64,000 nucleotides of DNA from Shuttleworthella satelles DSM 14600 (GTDB taxonomy: Bacteria; Bacillota; Clostridia; Lachnospirales; Lachnospiraceae). The notes beneath the pieces are model-generated. The model did no database searches. It saw only the letters and a list, made by a program, of their open reading frames with translations, and was not told the origin of the DNA. The stretch covers positions 434,001-498,000 of the forward strand of contig NZ_GG665866.1 in the NCBI RefSeq assembly GCF_000160115.1, read 5' to 3'. Below, piece after piece: positions 38,956 to 47,365 of this stretch. The position numbers and the translations under genes were made by a program. Within the stretch, counting starts at the first letter, position 1. Each line of letters begins with the position of its first letter.

Positions 38956-40509
38956 TTATTTCGCAACATCACTGACACGGGACTCTCGAACCAGGTTTAC
39001 CTTGATCTGTCCGGGGTAGTCCAACTCGCTCTCAATACGCTTGGCGATATTGCGGGCCAGAAGGACCATGTCTGCATCACTGATTTGCTCGGGAACAACA
39101 CTCACGCGAATCTCGCGGCCTGCCTGAATGGCATAGGCATTGTCAACCCCTTTGAACTCCTTGGTAATATCTTCTAACTGCTGTAAGCGCTCTGTATACG
39201 CTTCCAGAGACTCGCGTCTGGCGCCGGGACGGGCTGCGCTGATGGCATCCGCTGCGGCGACAATCCAGGCGACCAGTGATTCCGGTTCCACGTCGCCATG
39301 ATGCGCTGCGATCGCGTTGACGACAACCGGACTCTCCTTGTACTTCTTGGCAAGTTCCACACCGATCTGCACATGCGTGCCGGTGATTCCCTCCTGATGG
39401 TCGATTGCCTTGCCCAAATCGTGCAGAAGACCTGCCCGCTTGGCGACACGGACATCGACACCGACTTCCTGAGCCAGAAGACCGGACAGCTGCGCAACCT
39501 CTATGGAATGCTGCAGGGCATTCTGACCGTACGAGGTACGATACTTCATACGGCCTAAGAGCTTGATCAGATCCGGGTGCAGACCATGCGTTCCCACCTC
39601 AATGGCGGCGGCCTCGCCAGCCTCCTTCATCGCGTTGTCTACTTCCCGGCTGGCCTTCTCGACCATCTCCTCAATCCTGGCAGGATGAATCCGTCCGTCC
39701 ACAATCAAGCGCTCGAGCGCAATTCTTGCGATTTCACGGCGTACCGGATCAAATGCGGACAAGACAACCGCCTCCGGCGTATCATCAATAATCAGTTCCA
39801 CCCCGGTCAATGTCTCAAGGGTACGGATATTGCGGCCCTCACGGCCGATGATCCGCCCTTTCATATCATCATTGGGGAGCTGAACAACAGAAATCGTCGC
39901 TTCCGCGACATGGTCTACCGCACACTTCTGAATGGCGGTCACCACGATCTCTCTGACCCGCTTGTTGGCTTCGTCCTTGGCCTGAGCAACGGATTCCTTC
40001 ACGATCTTCGCAGCATCGATCTTGACATCTTCTTCAACAGTCTTCAGTAGATATTCCTTGGCTTGTTCAGAGGTTAATCCTGAGATTCGCTCGAGTTCCT
40101 GCAACCTCCTTGCGTTGAGCTGGGCCACTTCTTCTCTGGCCTTCTCAATGTTCTGCTCACGGTCATGCAGGCTCCGTTCTCTTCTGGCGAGGGCATCGCT
40201 TTTCTTGTCGATGTTCTCCTCCCTCTGCAGAATACGATTCTCAGAGCGCTGTACTTCTGCCCTGCGTTCACGAATCTCCTTCTCCAAGTCATTCTTAGTC
40301 TTCAGGGAGTCTTCTTTGGCCTCCAGGAGAGCCTCGCGCTTCTTCGCCTGAGCCTCTGTAACAGCCTCATCGATGATTCTGCGCGCCTGTTCCTGGGCGC
40401 CGCTGATGGTCTCAGCATCCTGTTTCTTATGAATGGAGTTCGCAATCGCCAGGGTGACCGGAGCTACAACTACTAGGGTAATCACTACCGCAATGATAAT
40501 TGCAACCAC
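38956..40509 (-). CDS. rny: Ribonuclease Y
   Basis: Membrane-anchored endoribonuclease that starts mRNA decay. 517 residues: N-terminal membrane span, long charged coiled coil (about 30-190), KH domain with [17 protein letters not shown], and HD domain with [11 protein letters not shown]. Start codon is GTG at 40509, with GGAGGT 6 bases upstream. Has its own terminator; recX-recA lies upstream. Confidence 0.97.
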   Translation of the reverse strand: MVAIIIAVVITLVVVAPVTLAIANSIHKKQDAETISGAQEQARRIIDEAVTEAQAKKREALLEAKEDSLKTKNDLEKEIRERRAEVQRSENRILQREENIDKKSDALARRERSLHDREQNIEKAREEVAQLNARRLQELERISGLTSEQAKEYLLKTVEEDVKIDAAKIVKESVAQAKDEANKRVREIVVTAIQKCAVDHVAEATISVVQLPNDDMKGRIIGREGRNIRTLETLTGVELIIDDTPEAVVLSAFDPVRREIARIALERLIVDGRIHPARIEEMVEKASREVDNAMKEAGEAAAIEVGTHGLHPDLIKLLGRMKYRTSYGQNALQHSIEVAQLSGLLAQEVGVDVRVAKRAGLLHDLGKAIDHQEGITGTHVQIGVELAKKYKESPVVVNAIAAHHGDVEPESLVAWIVAAADAISAARPGARRESLEAYTERLQQLEDITKEFKGVDNAYAIQAGREIRVSVVPEQISDADMVLLARNIAKRIESELDYPGQIKVNLVRESRVSDVAK

Positions 40510-40608
40510 GGGAGCACCTCCTTATGAAATTGTGATTGTATGCTTCAAAATGGACTATCCATAATGTTGTCTACAACACTTAAATATTATAATTTTCGGA
40601 AAAATTAG

Positions 40609-41220
40609 TCAAGATTCATCGGACTTTTGCAGAGCCTTCATAATGGCGGAGGCAGAGAAGCCCCGATAGGCCAGAAAGCGGTAGAGCTTCCCCCTCTCTC
40701 TGGGATCGGATACTGTCGGATCATAGCCCTTCTTATGGAGCAGGCTCCGAATCTGATCCTCCTCCGATGCCGTGTATTCTGCATCCAGGGTCTGCTCAAT
40801 CAAGTCCCTGTCAATCCCCCGTCTCGTCAGGTCGAGGGCAATCCGCCTGCGGCTTTTATTCTCCTGATGAGCGTGCACATAGGCAGCTGCCATGCGACGG
40901 TCATCCAGATAATGAAAGCGACTGACGTATTCAATCGCGTAATCGACGGCCTCCTGGGGATAGCCGCTTGTCTCAAGCTTCTGACGAAGTCTCTTCTCCG
41001 CGTAATCTCTGACCTCAAGAAGCCGCATCGCCCTCTTGGCGGCCCTGGGAAAGAAAATCTCGCTGAGAAGGATGTGATACTGGTCCTCCGACAGTTCCTC
41101 TCCGGCCTTTAGCGCATATTGACTGACTTCCGCCTGATAGAGAAGAAAGTCTGTCCCGTCATCGAGACAGACTCTCTGCCGCTTCCCTTCCGGCTCTATG
41201 GATTCAATCAAACGACTCAC
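40609..41220 (-). CDS. recX: RecA regulator RecX
   Basis: 203 residues of three-helix repeats ([44 protein letters not shown]). Modulates RecA filaments. Starts with GTG overlapping the recA stop (GTGA), so it is coupled to recA and under the same SOS control. Confidence 0.93.
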   Translation of the reverse strand: MSRLIESIEPEGKRQRVCLDDGTDFLLYQAEVSQYALKAGEELSEDQYHILLSEIFFPRAAKRAMRLLEVRDYAEKRLRQKLETSGYPQEAVDYAIEYVSRFHYLDDRRMAAAYVHAHQENKSRRRIALDLTRRGIDRDLIEQTLDAEYTASEEDQIRSLLHKKGYDPTVSDPRERGKLYRFLAYRGFSASAIMKALQKSDES

Positions 41221-42290
41221 TCTTCTTTTGCCTCAGGCTCTTCGGCCACTTCTTCTGGCGCATAGTGGTCGCGAATCAGCTGTTCAATCCGCTCCATGAG
41301 CTCCGGGTGCTCTTCCAGATACTTCTTGGCATTCTCACGGCCCTGGCCGATCTTCTCCCCCTCATAGGCATACCAGGCTCCGGACTTGTTAATAATATCA
41401 ATATCAACTGCCAGATCCAGAATATCTCCGGATCTTGAAATCCCCTGTCCGAACATAATATCAAATTCAGCCTGTTTAAAGGGAGGCGCCACCTTATTCT
41501 TGACAATCTTGACGCGGGTATGGTTGCCGACCACGTCGCCCCCCTGCTTGATCGCCTCCGTGCGGCGGACATCCAGGCGGACAGAGGCATAGAACTTGAG
41601 GGCCCGGCCGCCGGTCGTAGTCTCAGGATTCCCGAACATGACGCCGATCTTCTCTCGCAGCTGATTAATGAAAATGACAATGCAGTTGGTTCGGCTGACA
41701 ACAGAGGTGAGCTTGCGCAGGGCCTGAGACATCAGTCTGGCCTGCAGACCCACATGGCTGTCTCCCATATCCCCCTCAATCTCCGCCTTCGGCACCAGCG
41801 CGGCGACGGAATCGACCACAATAATATCAACCGCTCCGGAGCGAACCATTGTCTCGGCAATCTCCAATGCCTGCTCCCCGTTATCCGGCTGTGAGATATA
41901 GAGATTATCAATATCAACGCCAATATTCCTGGCATAGACGGGATCCAGCGCGTGCTCCGCGTCAATAAACCCTGCGATCCCTCCCCTCTTCTGTACCTCA
42001 GAGACACAGTGAAGGGCCACCGTCGTCTTACCGGAGGACTCCGGTCCGAAGATCTCAATGATTCTCCCCTTGGGGAGACCTCCAACGCCCAGGGCCAGGT
42101 CCAGGCTGATAGAGCCTGTGGAGACCGCCTCAACCTTCATGCGCTGGCTTCCCTCTCCCAGCTTCATGACAGAGCCCCTGCCATACTGCTTCTCAATATG
42201 CGTAATCGCGGCTTCCAGAGCCTTCTGCTTCTCCTCTGCCGTCTTCGCTTCTACTGTCTTCGCTTCTACTGTCTTCGCTTCTGCTGCCAT
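41217..42290 (-). CDS. recA: Recombinase RecA
   Basis: Strand-exchange protein and SOS co-protease, about 357 residues. Walker [10 protein letters not shown], Walker B region [12 protein letters not shown], loop L2 region [14 protein letters not shown]; acidic C-terminus. The N-terminus carries an AKTVE repeat encoded by a 15-bp tandem repeat. The frame is open to 42347, but that would place the SOS boxes inside the coding region. The ATG at 42290 has AAGGAG 6 bases upstream (ATG at 42293 is an alternative). Confidence 0.98.
   Translation of the reverse strand: MAAEAKTVEAKTVEAKTAEEKQKALEAAITHIEKQYGRGSVMKLGEGSQRMKVEAVSTGSISLDLALGVGGLPKGRIIEIFGPESSGKTTVALHCVSEVQKRGGIAGFIDAEHALDPVYARNIGVDIDNLYISQPDNGEQALEIAETMVRSGAVDIIVVDSVAALVPKAEIEGDMGDSHVGLQARLMSQALRKLTSVVSRTNCIVIFINQLREKIGVMFGNPETTTGGRALKFYASVRLDVRRTEAIKQGGDVVGNHTRVKIVKNKVAPPFKQAEFDIMFGQGISRSGDILDLAVDIDIINKSGAWYAYEGEKIGQGRENAKKYLEEHPELMERIEQLIRDHYAPEEVAEEPEAKEE
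42241..42285. repeat. 15-bp tandem repeat within the recA 5' end
   Basis: Three units of GTCTTCGCTTCTACT (the last with one change), adding AKTVE copies to the disordered N-terminus of RecA. In frame and therefore tolerated. Confidence 0.85.
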
Positions 42291-42305
42291 CATGCTCTCC
42301 TTGTT

Positions 42306-42333
42306 CGAACGTTTATTCGCGAACAGCTGTTCG
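42306..42333. promoter_or_regulatory. Two adjacent LexA/DinR (Cheo) boxes upstream of recA
   Basis: CGAACAGCTGTTCG (42320-42333) is a perfect CGAAC-N4-GTTCG palindrome. CGAACGTTTATTCG (42306-42319), directly adjacent, differs from the consensus at one position. They lie between the promoter and the start codon. Confidence 0.93.
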
Positions 42334-42345
42334 CCTTTGTTGATC

Positions 42346-42374
42346 ATCTTAATCCTATTCTACATAGCTGTCAA
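42346..42374 (-). promoter_or_regulatory. Promoter of recA-recX
   Basis: -35 TTGACA (42369-42374), 17-base spacer, -10 TAAGAT (42346-42351). The LexA boxes begin about 6 bases downstream of the expected transcription start. Confidence 0.88.
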
Positions 42375-42587
42375 CGACATGATCGGGTTTCTGACCGCAG
42401 ACATCCGTCTGATCGAATTCACTTCCCCTTGCGCATCCTCATTCTCCCATGCCGGAGGGACTTTGGCAATCACTCCCCGCCCGATTCTCTCTCTTGCACG
42501 ATTTTTTCCGCCAAACTTCGGCGGATCTGTCATTTGCAGGATTTTCTTCATACGGAAAACAGAAAAGGACAAGGTCTCGCAGAGCCG

Positions 42588-42757
42588 AAACCTTCAAAGA
42601 CAAATTTCCAGAGAGTTAGAGCCTTCAAAAACAAATCTCCGGAGAATTGGAGCCTTCAAAAACAAATCTCCGGAGAATTGGAGCCTTCAAAAACAAATCT
42701 CCGGAGAGTTAGAGCCTTCAAAAACAAATCTCCGGAGAATTGGAGCCTTCAAAAAAT
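42588..42757. repeat. 31-bp tandem repeat, five units plus a diverged copy
   Basis: GAGCCTTCAAAAACAAATCT recurs with exact 31-base spacing from 42619, 42650, 42681, 42712 and 42743, preceded by a diverged copy from about 42588. Each unit carries the 8-bp palindrome CTCCGGAG and an A-rich stretch. It runs up to the prfC terminator, whose T-tract is shared with the last unit. Fills much of the 500-base gap between prfC and recA; the remainder (42375-42587) shows no gene. Confidence 0.92.
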
Positions 42758-42783
42758 CCCGCCGGGCTCAAGCCCTGCGGGAG
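42751..42783 (-). terminator. Terminator of prfC
   Basis: Minus-strand arms CCCGCAGGGC/GCCCGGCGGG around TTGA, followed by ATTTTTT. Lies 9 bases after the prfC stop. Confidence 0.88.
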
Positions 42784-42791
42784 CAAAACAA

Positions 42792-44393
42792 TCAATCCTG
42801 TGAAAATTCGGCCAGCTCCAGTCCCTCATTGCGCTCCTGCGTCATTCGGATGGACCACTCATTGACCCAGAGCAAAAGGGGCCTGCCCTTTAAATCGGTC
42901 ACCTTCTTCATATCGGATGTCCCCACAATCGCGTCTACATCCACTCCCTCATTGCTGATCCAGCGAATATACTCATAGGGAAGATTCTCCATCTTGATCT
43001 CGACCTTGTACTCATTGTTGAGGCGAAATTTCAAAACGTCAAACTGGAGGACGCCGACCACTCCCACAATGATCTCCTCCATTCCCGTATTGTATTCGCG
43101 AAAGATCTGGATGGCGCCCTCCTGGGCAATCTGATTGATCCCCTTCATGAACTGCTTGCGCTTCATGGTGTCCACCTGACAGACACGGGCGAAATGCTCC
43201 GGGGCAAAGGTGGGAATACCGTGAAAGCTGAAGTGCTCTTTTCCCGTCAGAATCGTATCCCCAATAGAGAAAATACCCGGATCAAAGACTCCAATGATAT
43301 CACCCGCATAGGCCTCATCGACAATATGGCGGTCATCCGCCATCATCTGCTGGGGCTGGGAGAGACGGATATTCTTTCCCTCCTGGACATGAAAGACCTC
43401 CATGCCGGCTGTGAACTTGCCGGAAGTAATACGCATAAATGCAATGCGGTCTCTGTGACGGGCATTCATATTGGCCTGAATCTTGAAGCAAAAAGCGGAG
43501 AAATCCTCTGAGAAGGGATCAATCAGCCCCGCATCGGACTCTCTTGGCAAAGGTGAAGATGTCATATCCAGAAAATGTTTCAGAAAGGTCTCTACGCCGA
43601 AGTTGGTCAGGGCGGATCCGAAAAAGACAGGAGAGAGCTGTCCCGCATCCACCTTGCCCTGATCAAAGGCAGCGGCAGCGCCGTCCAAAAGTTCAATCTC
43701 CTCCTCCAGAATTCCAAGCGCTTCCTCGCCGATGGCCGCACGAAGTTTGGCGTCTCCGATGTCAAACTCCTCCTCACTTCCCTCCTTGGTCCCCTTCATC
43801 GTATCCGCGAAGGTCATAACCCTCTTCGTATCGCGGTCGAAGACTCCCTTGAAATCTTTACCGGAGCCAATGGGCCAGTTGATGGGACAGGTGGCGATCC
43901 CCAGCTCATTTTCAATATCATCCAGGAGTTCAAAGGTGTCCATGGCATCCCGATCCATCTTGTTGATAAAGGTGAAAATGGGAATATGACGCATGACGCA
44001 GACCTTAAAGAGCTTTCTGGTCTGGGCCTCAACTCCCTTTGATCCGTCGATGACCATGACCGCGGAATCAGCTGCCATCAGAGTCCGGTAGGTATCCTCC
44101 GAGAAATCCTGGTGGCCTGGCGTATCCAGAATATTGATGCAGCGTCCGGCATAATTAAACTGGAGAACAGAAGATGTGACAGAGATTCCTCTCTGCTTCT
44201 CAATCTCCATCCAGTCAGAGACCGCATGCCGGGCGGTCGCCTTCCCCTTAACAGAACCGGCCGTATTGATTGCGCCCCCGTAGAGCAGGAATTTCTCTGT
44301 TAGGGTTGTCTTACCGGCATCCGGGTGAGAAATAATGGCAAATGTTCTCCTCTTCTCGATTTCTTCTCTCAACTTAGACAAGATGCACCTCAT
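42792..44393 (-). CDS. prfC: Peptide chain release factor 3
   Basis: GTPase that recycles RF1/RF2. About 533 residues. G1 SHPDAGKTTLTEKF, G3 DTPGHQDF, G4 NKMDRDAMD. The frame is open to 44501, upstream of the promoter, so a shorter start is certain. The ATG at 44393 lacks a ribosome-binding site. A TTG four codons later (44381), which follows GAGGTG, gives the family-like start SKLREEIEKRRTFAI and may be the true one. Transcribed from 44480-44508. Confidence 0.94.
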   Translation of the reverse strand: MRCILSKLREEIEKRRTFAIISHPDAGKTTLTEKFLLYGGAINTAGSVKGKATARHAVSDWMEIEKQRGISVTSSVLQFNYAGRCINILDTPGHQDFSEDTYRTLMAADSAVMVIDGSKGVEAQTRKLFKVCVMRHIPIFTFINKMDRDAMDTFELLDDIENELGIATCPINWPIGSGKDFKGVFDRDTKRVMTFADTMKGTKEGSEEEFDIGDAKLRAAIGEEALGILEEEIELLDGAAAAFDQGKVDAGQLSPVFFGSALTNFGVETFLKHFLDMTSSPLPRESDAGLIDPFSEDFSAFCFKIQANMNARHRDRIAFMRITSGKFTAGMEVFHVQEGKNIRLSQPQQMMADDRHIVDEAYAGDIIGVFDPGIFSIGDTILTGKEHFSFHGIPTFAPEHFARVCQVDTMKRKQFMKGINQIAQEGAIQIFREYNTGMEEIIVGVVGVLQFDVLKFRLNNEYKVEIKMENLPYEYIRWISNEGVDVDAIVGTSDMKKVTDLKGRPLLLWVNEWSIRMTQERNEGLELAEFSQD

Positions 44394-44479
44394 ATATTCT
44401 GCCGGGATCGCCCGGCATTTTTCTGTTTCTATAGGGCAGACACCAGCCTCTCTCGGCCGCGGTTCCGCCAAACTTCTAT

Positions 44480-44508
44480 AGTTTACGGGTGGAAAAATCA
44501 CTTGTCAA
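44480..44508 (-). promoter_or_regulatory. Promoter of prfC
   Basis: -35 TTGACA (44503-44508), 17-base spacer, -10 TAAACT (44480-44485). The -35 lies inside the left copy of the 37-bp repeat that flanks the inserted cassette. Confidence 0.7.
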
Positions 44509-44534
44509 TTCCCCGGGGCGCAAACAAAAGCCCC
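44498..44534. repeat. Left copy of the 37-bp direct repeat flanking the TA/GNAT cassette
   Basis: 34 of 37 bases identical to 45758-45794 (shared core CAATTCCCCGG, then GCGCA-ACAAAAGCCCC). This copy carries the intact prfC -35 and the T-tract of a terminator for the acetyltransferase gene. Confidence 0.9.
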
Positions 44535-44565
44535 ATGTAAGCCACAAAAATGCTTGATCATGAGG
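44522..44565 (-). terminator. Terminator after the GNAT gene
   Basis: Minus-strand arms CCTCATG/CATGGGG (44559-44565, 44531-44537; one G-U pair) with a long loop, followed by CTTTTGTTTG. The T-tract belongs to the duplicated rpsU terminator sequence. Weaker than the rpsU original. Confidence 0.45.
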
Positions 44566-44566
44566 T

Positions 44567-45118
44567 TTATAAATGGTCACAGCGCAGAATAGCATATTCT
44601 GTCACATCGCAGATTCCCTGATTATTTATGTCAGCACTTCTTTTGGTTCCTTCTACCCTCATACCGCACTTTTTCATAACGTCTCCTGAATGGGGATTGT
44701 TGGTGTCATGTCTGGACTCAATTCTATTGCATCCAACCTCGTTAAAAAAGAAATCAATAATTGCACTAAGTGCCTCTGTCATTATTCCTTGATGCCACCA
44801 TGCACGTCCGATGCAATAACCTATATGCACCATGTCTATCTCGTCCTTTTTCCCAACTACAGAAATAGTACCTATTACCTCCCCTATGGATTTCAATTCG
44901 ATGCCCCATTGATAACAGTCTTCTTTCCTATAGTCCTTTGACCACAAGGAAAGAAGTTTCTTCGTAGTTTCAATACTCTCATGAGGAGGCCAAGTCAAAT
45001 ATTTAGTAACCTCCGAATCTGATGCCCAATTTTTATACATGGCTTCAGCATCATTAACACTTAGCTTTCGAAGGCACAGTCTGTCTGTTTCTATAGTTTT
45101 TGTACCAAGGTGTGTCAT
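44567..45118 (-). CDS. GNAT family N-acetyltransferase (RimJ/RimL type)
   Basis: About 183 residues from ATG 45118 (THLGTKTIETDRLCLRKLSVNDA, typical start). Acetyl-CoA-binding pattern IGYCIGRAWWHQGIMTEALSA and ESRHDTNNPHSGDVMKKCGM. Clearly more AT-rich than prfC and rpsU. Weak ribosome-binding site; an ATG at 45211 would overlap the toxin gene. Follows the toxin by 28 bases. Substrate unknown; such genes often ride in mobile cassettes. Confidence 0.9.
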   Translation of the reverse strand: MTHLGTKTIETDRLCLRKLSVNDAEAMYKNWASDSEVTKYLTWPPHESIETTKKLLSLWSKDYRKEDCYQWGIELKSIGEVIGTISVVGKKDEIDMVHIGYCIGRAWWHQGIMTEALSAIIDFFFNEVGCNRIESRHDTNNPHSGDVMKKCGMRVEGTKRSADINNQGICDVTEYAILRCDHL

Positions 45119-45146
45119 TTTTATTCTCAATTCTGAAAAATATATT

Positions 45147-45413
45147 TTAAATTCTATCCAAAATATCGTGGTGTCCAACATCAAGAAGAAGGATAAGTTG
45201 ATCATCCTCATAGTACCAGATAATCCTTATATCCATATTGACGCTACACTCAAAAAGATCATCCGTCCCCTGAATCCTTTTTGTCCTAAGAGACGGATGA
45301 AGTGGATTTTTCGAAAGCGTCTCTACTTTCGATTTAATCTGCTTCTTTTCGGTCGCAGCCATTTTCTTGTAGTGCTTCTGAAATCGCTTTGTGTATGTAA
45401 TCTTATATGCCAT
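45147..45413 (-). CDS. RelE/YafQ-type toxin of a type II toxin-antitoxin pair
   Basis: 88 residues: MAYKITYTKRFQKHYKKM, then LRTKRIQGTDDLFECSVNMDIRIIWYYEDD, ending LLDVGHHDILDRI, the usual end of YafQ/RelE ribosome-dependent mRNA interferases. ATG at 45413, one base after the antitoxin stop, with GGAGAAG inside the end of the antitoxin gene. Confidence 0.9.
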   Translation of the reverse strand: MAYKITYTKRFQKHYKKMAATEKKQIKSKVETLSKNPLHPSLRTKRIQGTDDLFECSVNMDIRIIWYYEDDQLILLLDVGHHDILDRI

Positions 45414-45414
45414 A

Positions 45415-45672
45415 CTACTTCTCCAGCGATTCGAAGAGAGCATCTACAGTATCAAATACTGGCTGCTCACCACAAGCAATCTTCGCTTTGATATCGCTTA
45501 CCTCTTTTTTCAGATCGTCTATGTACTTCGTCGGATAAACAGCCATAGGAAAGAGCATGATTGTTCCATCCTTTTCCATGACATCGAGCTGGTCGCCTTC
45601 GGAAAGACCCAGCTTAGTAACAATCTCACTTGGCAAAGTTATCTGCGATCTTTTTCTTATGGTTGCAATCAT
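45415..45672 (-). CDS. AbrB/MazE-type antitoxin
   Basis: 85 residues. N-terminal swapped-hairpin DNA-binding domain (MIATIRKRSQITLPSEIVTKLGLSEGDQLDV), C-terminal helix that would block the toxin. GGAGGT 6 bases before the ATG. Probably autoregulates: upstream lie three octamer repeats (TCTGAAAT-type, about 45692-45715) and the near-palindrome AACACATGTT at 45721-45730. Confidence 0.92.
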   Translation of the reverse strand: MIATIRKRSQITLPSEIVTKLGLSEGDQLDVMEKDGTIMLFPMAVYPTKYIDDLKKEVSDIKAKIACGEQPVFDTVDALFESLEK

Positions 45673-45757
45673 GTCGTCACCTCCATATTTTCTGAAATTC
45701 TGATTTTCTGATTAAAATGTAACACATGTTGCAATAAGAGAAAAGTGCTTTTTGATC

Positions 45758-45794
45758 TCACTTATCAATTCCCCGGAGCGCAGACAAAAGCCCC
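45758..45794. repeat. Right copy of the 37-bp direct repeat flanking the TA/GNAT cassette
   Basis: 34/37 match to 44498-44534. This copy keeps the rpsU terminator hairpin next to it; its -35 equivalent has changed to TTGATA and no -10 follows. Confidence 0.9.
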
Positions 45795-45813
45795 CGAGGA
45801 TAACCTCGGGGGC
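45783..45813 (-). terminator. Terminator of rpsU
   Basis: Arms GCCCCCGAGG/CCTCGGGGGC (within 45790-45813) with a 4-base loop, then CTTTTGTCTG on the minus strand. Confidence 0.93.
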
Positions 45814-45827
45814 TGATCGTTCACTCA

Positions 45828-46004
45828 TCAGTTGAACTTGCGCTTACGTGCGGCCTCAGATTTCTTCTTGCGGCGAACGCTGGGCTTCTCGTAGTGCTCG
45901 CGCTTGCGGATCTCCTGCTGGATACCAGCCTTAGCTACGCTGCGCTTAAAGCGACGCAGTGCGCTGTCAAGAGACTCATTCTCTTTTATGATAATGCTTG
46001 ACAT
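45828..46004 (-). CDS. rpsU: 30S ribosomal protein S21
   Basis: 58 residues, [21 protein letters not shown] ... [15 protein letters not shown], full length. ATG at 46004, with GGAGGT about 10 bases upstream; the frame is open farther but without support. Monocistronic with a strong promoter. Confidence 0.97.
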   Translation of the reverse strand: MSSIIIKENESLDSALRRFKRSVAKAGIQQEIRKREHYEKPSVRRKKKSEAARKRKFN

Positions 46005-46090
46005 ACTCTTCTCGACCTCCCTCCAGTCGTGGATTTGTGTTTTGAATCCGCGAAACTGCATATTCACGGGAAGTCGCAACACCAATGTGT

Positions 46091-46120
46091 ATTATACTTG
46101 CCCGACCTCTTTCTTGTCAA
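46091..46120 (-). promoter_or_regulatory. Promoter of rpsU
   Basis: Consensus -35 TTGACA (46115-46120) and -10 TATAAT (46091-46096), 18-base spacer. The remainder of the gap to 46309 is AT-rich and shows no gene. Confidence 0.88.
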
Positions 46121-46309
46121 ACACAAGCAGAAGCTCTTCTAAACCATCGCAAGTCCTTCAGGCTGTGATTGAATTTCATCAAATTCTATCATCAAGATTT
46201 TTTTCATGTCCTATGTGCGTAAAAAGTCCCCCCTTTCCAATCTACCAATATCTGCTTCAAACTTCTTCTGTACCTATTTTGGGAATGATATGTAAAATAT
46301 GGCATGTCG

Positions 46310-46900
46310 TTAGAAACATACGAATAATTCTTCGCCAATCTCCTCGAAAATATCACTTGAGGGATCAACATACTCTTCGGCTTTATATAAGGGCATTAAT
46401 CCGGTGGGATCCAGCTGCTTGTCTTCAATCATGTTCCACTCACCATTGATGCCCTTTTCAAAGACAAATTCATGTCTTGCATCATATCCGGTTTCTACAC
46501 CTGTTTCTGCTATTGTTAAATATGTCTCCTCCTTTACACTGACTGATACCCTTGAATCAGAATCCTTTTTTACTTCATTGATATCTATTATGGTTCTTGC
46601 TTTGGAATATGTCTCACCCACAGATTCTAATTTTTTTCTAAATTCAGCTATTTCAACTCTTTGTCTTTGCTCTATCATAAAATTTCTCTGTGATCGAAAG
46701 ACATTTTTACATGAGATATTCTCATCAGACAGCATGACAGAAGCTCTTTCTCTTAAGAGATTGTCTATTTTTTCACGAATTTCCATCTCATCTGGCTTCC
46801 CAGGTCCCATATTGGAGCTGGCATAGATTGTATTAGAGAAACTCGAGAAAAACATGATAGCAACAAGTGCAAATGACAAAATCTTTTTTATATTTTTCAT
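46310..46900 (-). CDS. Secreted protein of unknown function (possibly a truncated amidase-domain protein)
   Basis: 196 residues, AT-rich gene unlike its neighbours. Clear Sec signal peptide (MKNIKKILSFALVAIMFFSS, cleavage near YASS). The mature part is helical and charged, then TYLTIAETGVETGYDARHEFVFEKGINGEWNMIEDKQ-like sequence (only parts quoted: GINGEWNMIEDKQLDPTG) that resembles the N-terminal region of clostridial secreted proteins carrying a C-terminal amidase domain. That domain is missing here, so the gene may be truncated. Family link is tentative. Confidence 0.7.
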   Translation of the reverse strand: MKNIKKILSFALVAIMFFSSFSNTIYASSNMGPGKPDEMEIREKIDNLLRERASVMLSDENISCKNVFRSQRNFMIEQRQRVEIAEFRKKLESVGETYSKARTIIDINEVKKDSDSRVSVSVKEETYLTIAETGVETGYDARHEFVFEKGINGEWNMIEDKQLDPTGLMPLYKAEEYVDPSSDIFEEIGEELFVCF

Positions 46901-47365
46901 ATATACACCCTTTCTGTGCTATTCCATTCTTAATAGTTACGTAAGAATATCCGTATTCCACAATAAGATCCTGCCTATCGCCACTTAACGGAAGCAGACT
47001 TTATTTCAATGCTTTTTCTCGTTTCCCTCCTCTCTCCATTTATATAGATAGATTCTATTAGTCTATGATTCCCTTATGTGAAGTCTACTTTTCTTCCTAT
47101 AATGAGTTATAACATGCGTAACTTTATAATGCTATTAGCAAAACCCAACGAATACGAAATCCTCTTTTTGTGAAGCTCTTATACTTTTCACTTGTTTGCG
47201 GAACTATTTTTACCTCACTATAGAGAGAACGACAGAAAGAATCTCTTAAAGAAAATCGGACCCAGGAAGATCCCATCTGATGAAATCATCCTGAGTCCTA
47301 AACTCTTTAAGTATACGCATGTCTGTCAGAGCATCCGGCACAAGAAGCAATCCGGCAAATACTTC
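46901..47365. other. AT-rich gene-poor stretch between the secreted protein and alaS
   Basis: 465 bases with no supported gene. A plus-strand open frame from 47192 runs on for over 560 codons, but beyond 47366 it is the complement of alaS. Its first 50 codons (RKNLLKKIGPRKIPSDE region) look protein-like but match nothing I know. No clear terminator for alaS was found. Confidence 0.5.

Noticed and set aside
42588-42757. CRISPR array
   Set aside because: The 31-bp units are contiguous and alike throughout; there are no unique spacers and no cas genes.
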